In this document: in pieces, positions 33,146 to 45,324 of the stretch
How positions within the stretch are numbered: the first letter of the stretch is position 1
How the letters are laid out: each line of letters starts with the position of its first letter
Origin: Verpa conica
Taxonomy: Eukaryota; Ascomycota; Pezizomycetes; Pezizales; Morchellaceae
Length of the DNA: 64,000 nt
Assembly: GCA_033030425.1 (NCBI GenBank)
Contig: JAUFSD010000023.1
Span: 806,001-870,000 of the forward strand
Direction of reading: 5' to 3'
Program-made: the position numbers and the translations under genes
The notes under the pieces: model-generated
The model's database searches: none
The model's input: only the letters and a program-made list of their open reading frames with translations
What the model was told of the DNA's origin: nothing

Positions 33146-36100
33146 TGTGTGGTGATATTGGAGGTTAGACTTGTTACCAGATAAGCTTGACGTGAGTGAT
33201 CTGCAACACGACTCAGCTGCGGTTGGTAACTGGTAGTACGGGTCTATGCCCTAATCTGAATCTATTTATGAATACATAGATTTAAAGCAATGTGCCTAAA
33301 TATCGGCTAACGGACCTTTGAATGCGCTACGAGATGAGGCCGTAACTTGAAACATTCTAATGCCGCTTTCCGTCAACGCCGACCCCACGATTTACGGAGG
33401 CAGGAAGCATAAGCTCTTGCGGATCCCAACAAATTGATTGCTCAGATTAAATAGGCCCTGACGACAAACGTAGAGCCCAGGAGCCGGGGGCGAGGGGAAA
33501 CAATCCGCGTTTTTACTTTGTTTTTCTTCTTAAAAAGAAACGAATAGGTATGATGGGATGACTTGATGCTGTTAGATATCCATCGTATGATGCGTGGCCC
33601 GTTCACGGAGGATGGCCCTTGCAGTAACAATAATTACCTAACCTTACATACATGCAGCTTCCAGAACCGGATACTCCGCATAGAAAAAATTGATACCCGG
33701 TACCCGAAAAACGCTGGACTGCCAGTAAACGTCAAGGTACCAGGCGATATCACGATGTTGCATCTCGCCCGCGGCGCATCTCTGCGTCACCGTAAAATCA
33801 GAACACCTCGTCAACTCGGCAGGATCTTGGCCATCAACAAACCTTTTTTGATCCTCTAAGGACCCTTCGTCCGGTCGGAGCCGCCTTCTTACACGCTTCC
33901 TTGAACGTTTGGCGCGTTTCAGGCCGCAAAAACCTCTCGATCTCGCTTGAGGGGTGCGATCGCGGTTCCCTTGGCTTTCAATAACCCCTGCTAGTCTTGA
34001 CAATACGATTGGTGGGCCAACGTCGTCCTCCCCTCTCCAGTTATGGCTACTCACCGGCTCTACATCATCGACGCCCCTGTTGAAGACTAAGTGCCCGTCG
34101 TTCCAATTCTGCGGACCTGGCATCAATGTGCGTCATAGGTCGGGTGTTCTCTAATATGAAGACGGGTAAGCAATGTCCAGCCTCCTATTTTGTTTTTCCT
34201 AACTCCTGTTTCGTGCTCATCCATCCCTCATCAACTGAAATAGAAATTCAAACTCGACGGGAAAGATGGGAATTTATTTCCCTTTTCCTTATTGCGTTTT
34301 CCTCGGTGCTCGATTGACACATCTGCATATTATAATCGGGAATCGAACAGTTGAACGGGTCCGGGCGCCCGGTAGCCCTTTTTGTAGGGTGTCTGCCCGT
34401 GATGAGTCGTGGTTTTTGCCTGGTACAAAACAAGCGCTCTTCTTTCGGGGGGTCTCTTGAAATAACAACTAAGCCATGCGCAGCTCCGCCGACGTCATTG
34501 TGCATGTGTCCGACAAAAACAGGGCAACCTCGTAGTTGTCAACGGCCCCCTTTGAGAGGTCCACAGCGTCTCCGATGTCCACCGCCGCGCCCAGGATACC
34601 ACCACTGTACCCCATCCTGCTCCCCCTGGCCCCTCTCCTCTCCTCTCCTCTCCCAGCCGTGAGCCGGAGCGGCAGCCAACTGGTATGTACCAAGTACATG
34701 TGTATGTACGAGATATGTTACATAGCACCGGGAAGCACTGCTAAGTATGTACCAGACTGTTGCCAATTGCAATAACTAATTACCAGCGACAAAGGGGGGG
34801 GGGGCGGAGGGCTGTTATTTATGTGTCTCGGTGGACCCCGCGCAAGACATTCTTTTCTGGCTGGCTATTTGCGCTGAAGGTATTGCTAGAGAATCAAGGA
34901 AGGTGTCTAAAGTCATAGAGTATAGTACGTGCCTACGTGACAGCATCAATACCAAGCAAGGCTTTTTGTCCTCCCGTGGCAATTATCCCCACCTACAACA
35001 ACGTCATTACACATCCCCGCCTCGTACTATACTCTAGTTCTATACCCTACTCTGCACTGGCTACCGGCTGCAACAATCGTTCCCCTTGAGTCCTCGCAGC
35101 CTTCCATTGCAGCTGCAGTTACTGTATTGCACCTGCTTACTGCAAATGCCTGTACAGCTCTTCCTGTATCAATCTATTTCTTTCTATTAAGGGCTTACGG
35201 TATTTCGCAATTCATTCCACTCCATTAGCAGTACTTCGTCCAATCCCCCTCTTCTTTAAAATTTCGCGTACTCACACCTCCCTCGCGTGTGCTATTCTTG
35301 TCAGCCCCCCTCCCGTCAAGCCTTAGTTACCGCTGGCTGATCGACAGGATATTATTCCATTTCAGTCTCTCATTTTGGCTCAAACTAAACGGCATCATTC
35401 CTTCCGAGACTACGATTTTCAGAGAAAACTCAAAAGACTTGATTCTCCTGGGCCTTGGCACAACCTTCGTTGCGGGTGATCACCCTCAGAAATTTCGATC
35501 CACGGAACCTCGTGAACAATGTGCTGAACTGTGTGCGATGAGAACGGGTCTGGTTCTGATATCGTGTCACGCAAACACCTTGGTCTGGAAATCTCTTACC
35601 CCAAGACTTCCAGATTTGTAAACCGGCCATCCGTTTTGATATCTTCTATGTCCTAATTTACGAGGGGCTTAGGGAGGTTTATCATCTCTTTACTTATTAG
35701 AGATTTCTTTGCTGTTTTTTTCCCCTTTCATCCTATCCGGTTAAGCTTCGCCGGGTTTTGTGACAAACCACTGGTTACTTCTGATAACATATTATTCCGA
35801 CATCATTTCTCTGGTGCAAATTGTTCTTCGAAGGTTGACTGCCGTGTACCTATTAACCGGGTGGGCGTCACAAAATCTGGGCTGAGTGGCTCTTTGGTAG
35901 ATCTGACTATACCCTTCCGTCTAAGCCGAATCAACGCCCTGGGTTTCTAGACACTCCACGAAATTTTCGTCAGATCAGAACGCCTTCGATCTTGCATTTC
36001 TGCGTATCTGATAGATTTACGCTTTAGCCACCTTGGGGCTAAACCCGCCTCCCTTTCCATTACTCTTATTGGAGAGGGAGAGCTGCGAATTAACGCTTCA

Positions 36101-36370
36101 ATTCGACAAAATATTAGTCTGAGACTTTTTGTTATGATCTGGACTTGTTCAAACACATCGACTGCGTTCCTGCAACACCGACAGCTCGAACGTTGGCGAC
36201 CAAACTACACCTTTATCGGCCTACGTTCCTGAAACGAAGTTAACAAGTCGCTCGTGGAACAACGGAAAGTAGCAGCAGAAAGCGTTGGTGGATCAGGCAT
36301 TTGCGGCGCCATCTGGGGAAACCTCTTGTTCGGGGGCGGCTTTCACCCGGGTGATTAGGTCTCCGTGTAT
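33146..36370. other. long upstream region of the SAM/HMG gene
   Basis: About 3.2 kb without a convincing gene. An ORF at 33644-34126 (minus) and several near 34.3-34.8 kb show no domain or codon pattern I trust. A poly-G run lies near 34795-34804. Pyrimidine-rich stretches with many short ORFs fill 35.0-35.8 kb. Long upstream regions are common before fungal developmental regulators, so this may be extended promoter and leader. Confidence 0.35.
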
Positions 36371-38355
36371 ATGACGGATCTGGGAGAGTTGTTAGACCGA
36401 CTGGGACTCTCGCAGTACCTGGAACGGCTTGTTGATGAGGGGTTCGAAAAATGGGAGGCCGTAATGGATATCACGGAGCAGGATCTGTAAGACATATTCT
36501 CTAGGGTTGATAAATCAGGTTACTGATAATTAAGGTCCAGCGGTATCCTAAATTTTAAGTTAGGTCATCGGAGGGTAAGATAGAATTCTCTCGAAATTCT
36601 ATATCACTACCGTTTTTTTTGATATAACTTTATTTTTATTTTTGTATTTTTTTTATTTTTCCGATATCTACTTCTTTATACGGATCTGTAAGTAGGAGGT
36701 GCTTACTGATCCCAATCTATGTTAGATTCTGCAACGAGAGATTGCAAGTGCGAGGGGCATCCCCCCCCATCAAGCATTAACATCCATACCACCATTCTAT
36801 TCTGCAGAGGATATTGAGGATGAGAGATTATCGCCAAAGGAGCATCTATCCTCCAAATCGGACCCTGGGAAAGGGGGTATGCCTCCTACTGGAAAGAGAA
36901 AATATCGTCGCCATCCAAAGGTAAAAACGAACATCTTTAGAAACGCATGTATTGTTGCTGATTCTAGACTGTATATTAAAGCCTGATGAAAGAGCACCAG
37001 AGAAACCGCCTTCAGCATATGTTATGTTCGCTAATCGTATGTAACTTCTTTCTTGTTCAGTATCTTCCGTCGCTAAATTTTTTACATAAGGCGTACGAGA
37101 CGAGCTTAAGGGGCAGAATCTCTCTTTTACCGACATTGCAAAACTAGTTGGTGAGAAATGGAAAGTCCTTGATCCGGACCATAAGGAATCTTATGAACTC
37201 GAAGCATCAATCGCCAAAGAGAAATACAATTCAGAAATGCAGGAGTATAAGAAAACCGAGAGCTATCGAGACTACATCCAGTATCTTTCGGACTTCAGGT
37301 CAAAGATGAACAAGGAGGGTAGAGAAGGGAGTGGTGAGCACTTCAAAACCTGCGACTGAAGTTCTTCCCGACTTACCTTTGTAGCAGAACAAGCTGAAGC
37401 CAATCGGAAAAGGCCTAAAATCGAGGGCCAACCTAACTCTAGCTCTGCAAGCGGAGGGTTTACGAACGCAACTGCCAGTGGAGGGAGTTCAAGTAGTGGG
37501 ATAAGTGCTACTGCACCCTTTCTGAGCGGTATTGGGAGGGGTGGTGGTGCTACGGGCTCAGGAACAGCAACATCATCAGAACAAAGTACTTATACCTCTC
37601 CCTCTAGCCATGATTCCTCAAATGCCTTTCATCCTTTAAATGTTCAGTCAGTCTCTCCCTCTTCAACCAAACCAGCCACACTTTCTCCGCCTCGTCGTTC
37701 TAGGTCCCCATCAGATGTTGCCCGCTACAGAGATGCTGTCTTAAGAACGACACAACAGCAGCAAGAAGCTCTTGTTGCTCCTACTATTGATGCAGAACCA
37801 TTCTTTCCTCGCATTCATCCAACAATCCAAAGCCCACATATACAACAACAGTCTTCATTCTTACGTCACCAACCTCCTCCTATAGGAGCACAACCCTTAC
37901 CAAGATCAGGACCACCTATACCAAACCCAGCTATGCGGAGGTCAAGTATGCGCTCTGATGATGTCCTCCCGCCGACTCCAGCCTCGATTAGTAGTAGTGG
38001 GAGCTCCTCGGCCCCATCTTTGACACCATCAATGTCTACCTTCGATGACAGTCGTTCTCATCGCTCACTTCCATCCCTTCCTCCACCAACTTCAGGGCCT
38101 GGTTATTTTGATCAGCGACCTCATCACTCTCAGCCACTTCCTCCGCGGTCACCTCGACAATTCTCCCATCATCAAAGTCTCCCACCACCAACTCCTATGG
38201 GACACCCATCGCATTCGACCTATCATGGATATCAACCAACTTCGCAGCTGTCAGCTATAAACCAACCCACTCATGAAACCTCTAATATATCAACTCCCAC
38301 CTCCAGGGATATGCATCAGTCCCCGCCAAATCAGAAAACGTCTTCTGGAAGGTGA
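36371..38355 (+). CDS. SAM-domain plus HMG-box DNA-binding protein
   Basis: This is a probable nuclear regulator. Six exons keep frame: 36371-36486, 36541-36574, 36726-36920, 36982-37036, 37091-37333 and 37385-38355, giving 537 residues. Residues 1-55 form a SAM domain (LGELLDRLGLSQYLERLVDE, then LNFKLGHRRILQREIA). After a basic KRKYRRHPK link, residues about 116-195 form an HMG box (KPPSAYVMFANRVRDEL, GEKWKVLDPDHKESY). The C-terminal half is Ser/Pro/Gln-rich and disordered, as in activators. The second exon is only 34 nt. A SAM + HMG arrangement is known in filamentous ascomycetes, where HMG-box proteins often act in mating and development, but a specific ortholog is not claimed. Confidence 0.92.
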
Positions 38356-41082
38356 TCATTAATGTTTTTCTAGTTCTCTCCATACTAGCTGGTACAGTTT
38401 TTTTGATTGAAAATTCCTTTGCATGGGCTCGCCAATAGCTTTTGTTACTCTAGAAGCAAGGTTGGAGATAAGCGCCAGTCAATGACATATATATACAACC
38501 ATGGGCTTTGTATATGCACTCTTTTTTACCTATTATTTTTTTTCTTTTCACTTTATCTTGTGCGTATTTTCCTCCTTTTTTTGGTTTTTGGTATTTACTT
38601 TTGTGAATCTTCCCCTTTAAACTATTCTTGTAAAGATTTTATTTTATTTTATGGGCCCTGCTCCATACATATTTTTTTTGACCTCGTGGCTTTGTACCAT
38701 TTACGAACTGTTTATTTATTGTTCCCCCTTTTGGTAATCGGGGCACCCCGTTGCCAAGAAATTTGTTCGAGGCTTGAGGGTGTGACCATATTTTCCAACG
38801 TGGAAGATCATGGCAGGTGGATTGGATAGCGAAGCAGTACGTGGTGCCAATCGATTCTCCTAGTTCACCTGATCACTGACATGAAAATAATGAGGAGAAA
38901 ATACAAATATCTACACAGCTAAGTGTGGAGGCCATGTAAATCCCTGCAGAATATTTAGCCCTCCTTACACCTCTTGTTACTGGTTGGTTCGTAGTGAGTT
39001 TACCTTTCTTTAACACTGGCGGGCCAACTGTACTGCTGTACAAAACTACGGCGACTCTTAGTGATGGTGGGTCGATAGAAGATCGAGGAAGGTTTATCAC
39101 TAATCCTTTGTGTAGCATAGCAATCCCTATCGGGGATTCCCGCTTTCCTTTGCCTTTCCTCTTTTCTTTTTTCCTTGCATTTTCTAAATGTTACATAGTG
39201 TTTGCCATGTGATTGTGGAATATATAAGGGTTTGGTCTTATTGTGATGTTTGACCCCTATAGTACTTGTCCACCAGAGTATGAACTAGAAAACCGGAAGA
39301 ATGATCTGTATGGTGTACATGACGCCACACCATAAAAAATTGACCCCCTGTTTTCTGGTTCTTATGTAGCCTTAACGTGGTAAGACGTTGACTTAGAGTT
39401 TTGCCGGGTGCTCGGTAGGCGCCACATGCGTCATATTATTCACTACCTGCTGGAGCGAGAAACAATTAGGTACCAGTGTCCCTGATCAAAACTGAGTGAG
39501 TTTTACTAATTGCCTAGCACATGGAATCCCAAAAGAGGCTTATGAACAAGAGTTATCCCCAAGTGAGAATTGTACAATTATCTTCGCAGTCAGATATTCC
39601 TTAAACGAAAATAAAAACACAGTAGTTCTAAGTAGTTTTGCTGTTCTCTAAGCCTTGGGAGAGGGCGAGCAAATAGCGCTCTGCTCCCTGGGTATTGTAT
39701 GTACTAGCGAGAAAATAAGTCTGTTCGGTTCGGTATGACAACGTAAACCCGACCCGAACTAAGCCTCACGGCATCCAGTAATAGAATCGAAGGGGTTATA
39801 AAACTTCAGAAGATTAAATTAGGGTTCATTTATATGAATGGGGATAAGGGGATTCGTTGCAGAAATTTTCGTTGGGGTGAACTATTGCTTGTACCAAACC
39901 AAACTCGCACTAGTATGTATGTATGTATGGCGCATGCGATCTTAAAGGTGACACAATACTGACACCGGTTGAACGCCCCCTTAGAAGCGACAGATTAATA
40001 AACCAAAAAACGAGTAGCTTTCTATGATATCAGTAAAGCTCTATCTGTATTTATTAGGTTATTGGAACAGTTGTTGTGGAGTTATGTTGGTCTGAGCATG
40101 ATTCTAAGAGTTGCTAAGAGGGGCATTCCACAGAATACACAGTGGTAACCAGATATGCACCTTCCTTTTGGAAGCAGAGCCTTTTGGAGTTTTTAGCTTT
40201 CTACAGTCTAAACCTTACCCTTCTGAATTCTTTAAACCATTTTCCGGTTAGGTTAACAAACAGAGCTTGGTTTTTTTACACTATGCTTCCTAAAGTTAAA
40301 CTATGACAGTGATTTTATTTGCTATTATCTTTGCACTGTTCTATCAATAAGTGTCACCTAGACTCTCACCATATCGCCCCGTTACAAAAAAATATTGAGA
40401 AACCAAAGTGTACTAAAATGGTTCTGCAGCCAATCTTACTACTAGAATCTTTGCCTAAAAATCTAAAGAGAGAATAAAAGCTTTGGACCTTGTATCTTAT
40501 ATTTCTTAATTTTTTTGCGATATGTTATCTATCTCTAGTTGAGTAATCTTTGACAGAGCTTGATAATGTCAGCTACTTAAATATGAATTGAGGACCTAGG
40601 GCACAATCTCACCTGATAAACCAAATAAAAACGTGATTGAAAAAAAAAAGAACTCAACTGCATAGTTCAGAGATAGGCTTTGTTCATGTCATAGCCCTGC
40701 ATCTGCATGCAAAATCCTTATACTTGAAATTTATAAAAGGGCATAATTGCAGTCTTAAAGACTCCTATTACCAATTATTCTACCGAAAACCTCAAGGATA
40801 ATTTTAAGCCGCTACTAGAATGAGGACTAGAGAAAGCGTAGCTTTCTAGTGTTTCTTTCCTTTGTTTCGGATTATTTTTGCTGGAGTATACTCTAGGAGG
40901 GTCCTTCCGTAAAAGTGATAGTAGTGGTGTTGATTACATGTGGTGCATGAGTTTGCCACCTATCGGTGTAGAATTCTTAAGCAGCTGACGTTGATTTAGA
41001 GTTTAACCGGGCACTTGGCGTCTATGACGCATCGTCGCGTTTAACATCCTGACACATGTGTCTCTTACAGTACTAGATAATA
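38356..41082. other. AT-rich intergenic region with decayed repeats
   Basis: No gene is recognised. Segments near 39385-39437 and 40987-41036 resemble each other (GACGTTGAYTTAGAGTTT...CCGGGYRCT). A decayed MITE lies at 40371-40529, and a GTAT microsatellite near 39914-39929. The region looks like old transposon debris between two genes. Confidence 0.4.
40371..40529. mobile_element. decayed MITE, relative of the ERG12-intron element
   Basis: It matches 21383-21534 over most of its length, in the same orientation. The middle (CTAGAATCTT...AGAG.GAATAAAA) is well conserved. Most differences are C to T or G to A, notably in the right terminal repeat. The left terminus contains a small extra segment. 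Confidence 0.65.
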
Positions 41083-42491
41083 ATGGATACCTTTATCCTT
41101 TCCCGAGAACTCGGCGACGAAAAAGTCACATTTTCTATAGAGCTTGAGTACACTACAAGACTCGTATATTCAATTCAAAGAACTTCTAATATCTCATTTC
41201 ACAAATCACACCTGGCAGGCATCAACGCACTGGATATCGAGAGTCAAAACTCTAGATAGTATGTTTGAAAGATATGGTCAAAAGAATTCTTGCTGATATA
41301 ATATCCTAGTTTACTTTCAGCTGGTGCTGACGCTTCTATTTCGGTGTGGGATCTTTACTTCGGGTTTACAGATTCTGGTGCAGAGTTTGAGCCCGAACCT
41401 ACAGCATTTGTACCTAGGTAAGCTAGGGCCCGCAAGAAACTCATATTCGAACTATGACTTGCAAGTATTATAGCTGAAATACTCCTTTATATTTACTATT
41501 TCACAGTACTAAGTCCCATAAGTTTGGTATCTCCTCGATATCTTTCTACCCCCCTGATAATGGTCTATTTATTACCTCATCCTACGACAAAACCGTTAAA
41601 GTATGGGATACAAACACTATGGAGTCTGTGACAGATTTCAACCTAGAGGTCTTTGTATATTCAGCAGTTATGGCACCTAAGTCCTTCCATACACTTGTTG
41701 CGACTTCCTCTCAGTCCCCATCTATCAGGCTTCTTGACTTGAACACTGGTGGGAATACACATTCATTGATTGGGCACATTGGTGACGGAACACTTGGGGT
41801 TGGTTGGTCGCCTAGGGACGAATATGTTTTGGCCTCAGGGGGGGTAGATGGGACTGTTCGGTTATGGGATATTCGGAGGGCCGCAAGTTGCCTAGCATGT
41901 CTAGATATGACTAATTCTGGTTCTGATAAGACAGATGGGAGGAATATGGCCCATCAAGGTCCCGTAAATGGTGTTACTTGGAGTGAGGATGGGGCATGGC
42001 TAGTAACATTTGGACACGATGAAAAGGTGCGAGTTTGGGATATGGCTACAGGGAAGAATACATTGGTATTGGCTTTCCATAACCTAGCCTTAAATTATAA
42101 CTAGATTATTGATAATATTCTGCTGCAGACCAATTTCGGGCCCTTAATACGCAACCACCAGAACCAGGTACTAAACCCTACTTTAACGCCACTACGAGTC
42201 TCGGACCCCCAACTTGTCTTCATACCCTCTGGTCCTTCGATCCTAGGCTTCAACTTGAACGAAGGTACATTGGTCAAGCGATTTAATCCCCTACAAAGCA
42301 GTACTATCAATGCGCTTGTATGGAGGCCTGGTCGCCCTGAATTTTATTCTGCTTCGTCAGGGGGTGAAATTACTGCATGGGTTCCTGAAGCCCCATCGAG
42401 TGAAGATAGTGAAGATATTAAAGACGAAAAACTGAATGATCTTGGTACGATTTATCGCTCCCTAGCACAAACGCCAATCACCTTTACCTAA
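41083..42491 (+). CDS. RAD28: WD40 protein of the ERCC8/CSA (Rad28) type
   Basis: This is a substrate receptor of a cullin-4 ubiquitin ligase acting in transcription-coupled DNA repair. Exons 41083-41258, 41310-41417, 41507-42065 and 42129-42491 join in frame, giving about 400 residues. WD40 repeats are seen as SAGADASISVWDL, TSSYDKTVKVWDT, ASGGVDGTVRLWDI and TFGHDEKVRVWDM, with SASSGGEITAW near the end. The N-terminal SRELG...RLVYSI and HLAGINALDIE resemble CSA. The start is unclear: the natural ATG at 41084 (MDTFIL) is one base out of frame with SRELGDEK, so either one T is missing near 41100 or a spliced upstream exon supplies the ATG. Confidence 0.88.
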
Positions 42492-42617
42492 GAGCTGAAC
42501 TCCGGGCAACGAACTTCCCAAATTTTTACTTGAGTAATACTCGAGTAATAAAACAACTAAAAAATCATCTCTTGTAAAAGAATTATTCAAAGATACCGAT
42601 GTATTAGCTTCCTAAGA

Positions 42618-43913
42618 TCATGCCATCATAGCCAAAGAAACATGTAAGAATCCATCGGGGTAAATGGCCTCCCGCATCAATTCTATTAGTGGTGTATTCA
42701 TTGCTAGAACCACACCGTGCATGACGGGCCGCGCTAATACACATACTCGCTGGCTTGGAAAGAGCTCGGGAACGAACAGATGCAGGGCTGTGCCGACAGT
42801 GTGTGGGTCACCTATAACAGTTTTAAGAAATCATCAACCAGAATTTCCTTACGAATTTCCTTAGCTTGTGTACTAGGTTGTAAGAAAGGTCCTCCTCTAC
42901 AGGAGAACTTGCTCTTACTGTAAACACGAGAAAGGGGTGCGGATTGGGCGTTATGTACGAAATGAGGGTAAAACTAGTGCAAAGAAGTGACATACGAGAC
43001 AACTGTAGTGGAGGAACTGGGCGCTGGATTACCCGCGACCCAGCACCAGGAATATAGACCCTTAGAGGGATATTACGCGTTGGGGCGGAAACCGGGGAGA
43101 TAATTTTGTCGTAGACATTCCAGTATTTATCAAAGTCATCTTATCCAACCAAGCGTTAGCAGGCCCTATATGATGGGTAATAGGGAGTGTACATGACTGC
43201 AATGAATCCCAGAGGCCTGTGGACTCGGCTTTAGTCAGGTTCATGACAGCCTTTGCACTTCCGTGACGGGCATGGTCTGCCTATTTGTATTCTGAGCGCT
43301 TTTATTCCGGTTTCCAACTGGGGCAAAGGTGATTGGTCTGACCTCCTTGACTAAATTCATCCAAGCATCGTGACAAGCTGCGGGATTGTCTAACCGCATG
43401 AGGTGTTTATGTGGATAATCGCGGAAATGGAGAATCAAGATCCAAGGCAACTGATGTTCCTCGTCCTCAACGTCTCGGCTCGACGGATCACGTCCAGTAA
43501 AGAGATCGTATAGGAGGCCAACGGGCCAGTGCCTATACCTCAGAAGCCCGTTAGAACTGGGGAGGGATAGTATAGACTACAACAGTAGAAGGAAAGGAAA
43601 GGAACCATTTAAGCGGAACACTCTCAAACTCAAACCAGGCAGTCTCTTCTTTTGAAATTTCTTGATCTATTAGGAAATGGCTGAAAAACTTATAGATTTG
43701 AGGAATGAATAGTGGGAGATAAGATATTCTTGGTATGGCCAGCTGGGCGAGGGTGTCAGCGCAAGGTGAACCGAGTTATTGAAAAGGAATACATGCGTAA
43801 TATGGATCCGAGTCATCAAAGACACGACTCTCCCCAGGATCAAGCAGTATCTTACAAGGGATAGAGCCGAACCAAACAGCTTTGCGGATGGACTTTGAGT
43901 CAGAGGATTCCAT
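42618..43913 (-). CDS. ATG5: autophagy protein 5
   Basis: Atg5 is conjugated to Atg12 and, with Atg16, helps lipidate Atg8 during autophagosome formation. Six exons keep frame: 43797-43913, 43606-43742, 43343-43532, 43193-43280, 42996-43139 and 42618-42811, giving 289 residues. Landmarks are KAVWFGSIPCKILLDPGES at the N-terminus, IPRISYLPLFIPQIYKFF, VPLKWHWPVGLLYDL, LPWILILHFRDYP (second ubiquitin-like fold), GSAKAVMNLTKAESTGLW, NIPLRVYIPGAGSRVIQRP and LFPSQRVCVLARPVMHGVV. Intron 1 (43743-43796) needs a GC donor (GCATGT) and intron 2 a GTTCCT donor. The gene is tail-to-tail with the WD40 gene (126 bp apart) and head-to-head with the next gene. Confidence 0.93.
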
Positions 43914-44231
43914 AATATTGAGATATGGCGCGGTGAGTTGTGGAAGGAAAGAGGGAATGAGCGGTGGTGAGAAATAGGTTGTACCAGATATTTTATAAAG
44001 GTATCCTGTAAATAAGCATACATTGGGTTTTATAAACGAGGTTAGGCACATCGTTGCGGCTCCAGATGATGCATGCCGATTCGACTCCACCGTTGTCGTT
44101 ACTTTTTTTCCCGGCTCGCTCTTCAAACCCCAGCAATTTTTTGTTGTGTAGATCATGTTTCTAGCGACAGCATCAACAACCCCACCATCTACACAACTAG
44201 AACCCTCCCACCACTCCTATCACTATTCATC
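43914..44231. promoter_or_regulatory. shared promoter region between ATG5 and the SOD-like gene
   Basis: These 318 bp separate two divergent start codons. ORFs crossing this stretch are incidental. No clear TATA box was found on either side. Confidence 0.45.
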
Positions 44232-45324
44232 ATGTTTTCACGCTCAATGCTGCGACGGTCAGTTATGCGTACTTGTTTGCCTCTTGTCGTATGTCTCTAC
44301 AGCGGATTCTTTTTGTTTGTTAATTGACTGTTCTCTAAACATCTCTGTGATTTAATTGATCTAATGCCGTGCTTAACCCAGCGGAAACCTTTCACCCCGT
44401 TGCAAAAACGATCTCTCCATGAGATTCCTAATTTACATCACGGATCCCAATTTGAAACTGAAGGAATTCCGGGGCTTTTTTCGCCTACGGCTTTTAAAAT
44501 CGCTTGGACAGATTATCAGACTAATTTGGTAGAAAAACTCAACGTTCTTATAAAAGGTACGGATTGAGACTACTTTACTGGTGTTTTGTATGCGACCAAG
44601 ACAGAATAGGTACGAAGGATAGATCGACTAACAGAAGTGGTGCTATAGGCCAGGAGTTAGAAGAAAAGACAGCGGTCGAGATAGCCATTCTCACCTCTCG
44701 GCAGGCAAATCTTGCCGCAACTTTCAACTATGCCTCCCAAGCTCATAATAACCACTTTTTCTTTGAGGCTTTGGTAAAAAAAATCTTTAAAATCTGACCG
44801 AGTGATAGTTATTTACTTATTCATACTAATCACTGGACTTTATCTAGTCCCCAGCAGAAACAGACATGTCCGACCGGATTCTCCAATATATTCCTGATAC
44901 TTTCACATCAGTTGATGCGATGAAAACAGAATTGCTCGCTACAGCTGAAGCAATGTTTGGTGCCGGTTGGGTCTGGCTAGTTCTTGACGTGAACAAACGC
45001 TTCCGCATTTTGTGCACATACAACGCAGGTACACCGTACGGTCTTGCTCACAGGCGACAAGACACCGATATGAATACTAGTCAAACTCTTGGTAGTACGG
45101 ATTATACAGCAGCTGTTACAAAGGCAACCAGACCTCGCGGAACACAAGATTTCATTCCATTGGTAAACATTAACTGCTGGGAGCATGCTTGGCTCACAGA
45201 CTTTGGGATTGCGGGGAAAAGTGAATATCTGGATATTTGGTGGAAAAGAGTGAACTGGGATAAAGTCCTGACTAGGCTAGGTAGCGCAGCATCGAGGCCT
45301 GTAACACCTATGTTGTATAGGTAA
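44232..45324 (+). CDS. mitochondrial small-subunit ribosomal protein of the Fe/Mn-SOD fold
   Basis: Ascomycetes have two superoxide-dismutase-like proteins in the mitochondrial small ribosomal subunit (Rsm26/mS42 and Mrp1/mS43), and this gene belongs to that group. Exons 44232-44288, 44382-44556, 44649-44773 and 44848-45324 give 277 residues. The start MFSRSMLRRSVMRT is Arg-rich without acids, a mitochondrial presequence. The SOD-like parts are HEIPNLHHGSQFETEGIPGL, SQAHNNHFFFEAL and INCWEHAWL. In true SODs the last motif reads D-x-W-E-H; here the Asp ligand is replaced by Asn, so enzyme activity is unlikely. Which of the two paralogs it is could not be decided by eye. Confidence 0.88.

Noticed and set aside
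33644..34126. Minus-strand ORF of 160 residues
   Set aside because: It lacks domains, a plausible start context and introns typical of neighbours. It could be real, but nothing supports it.
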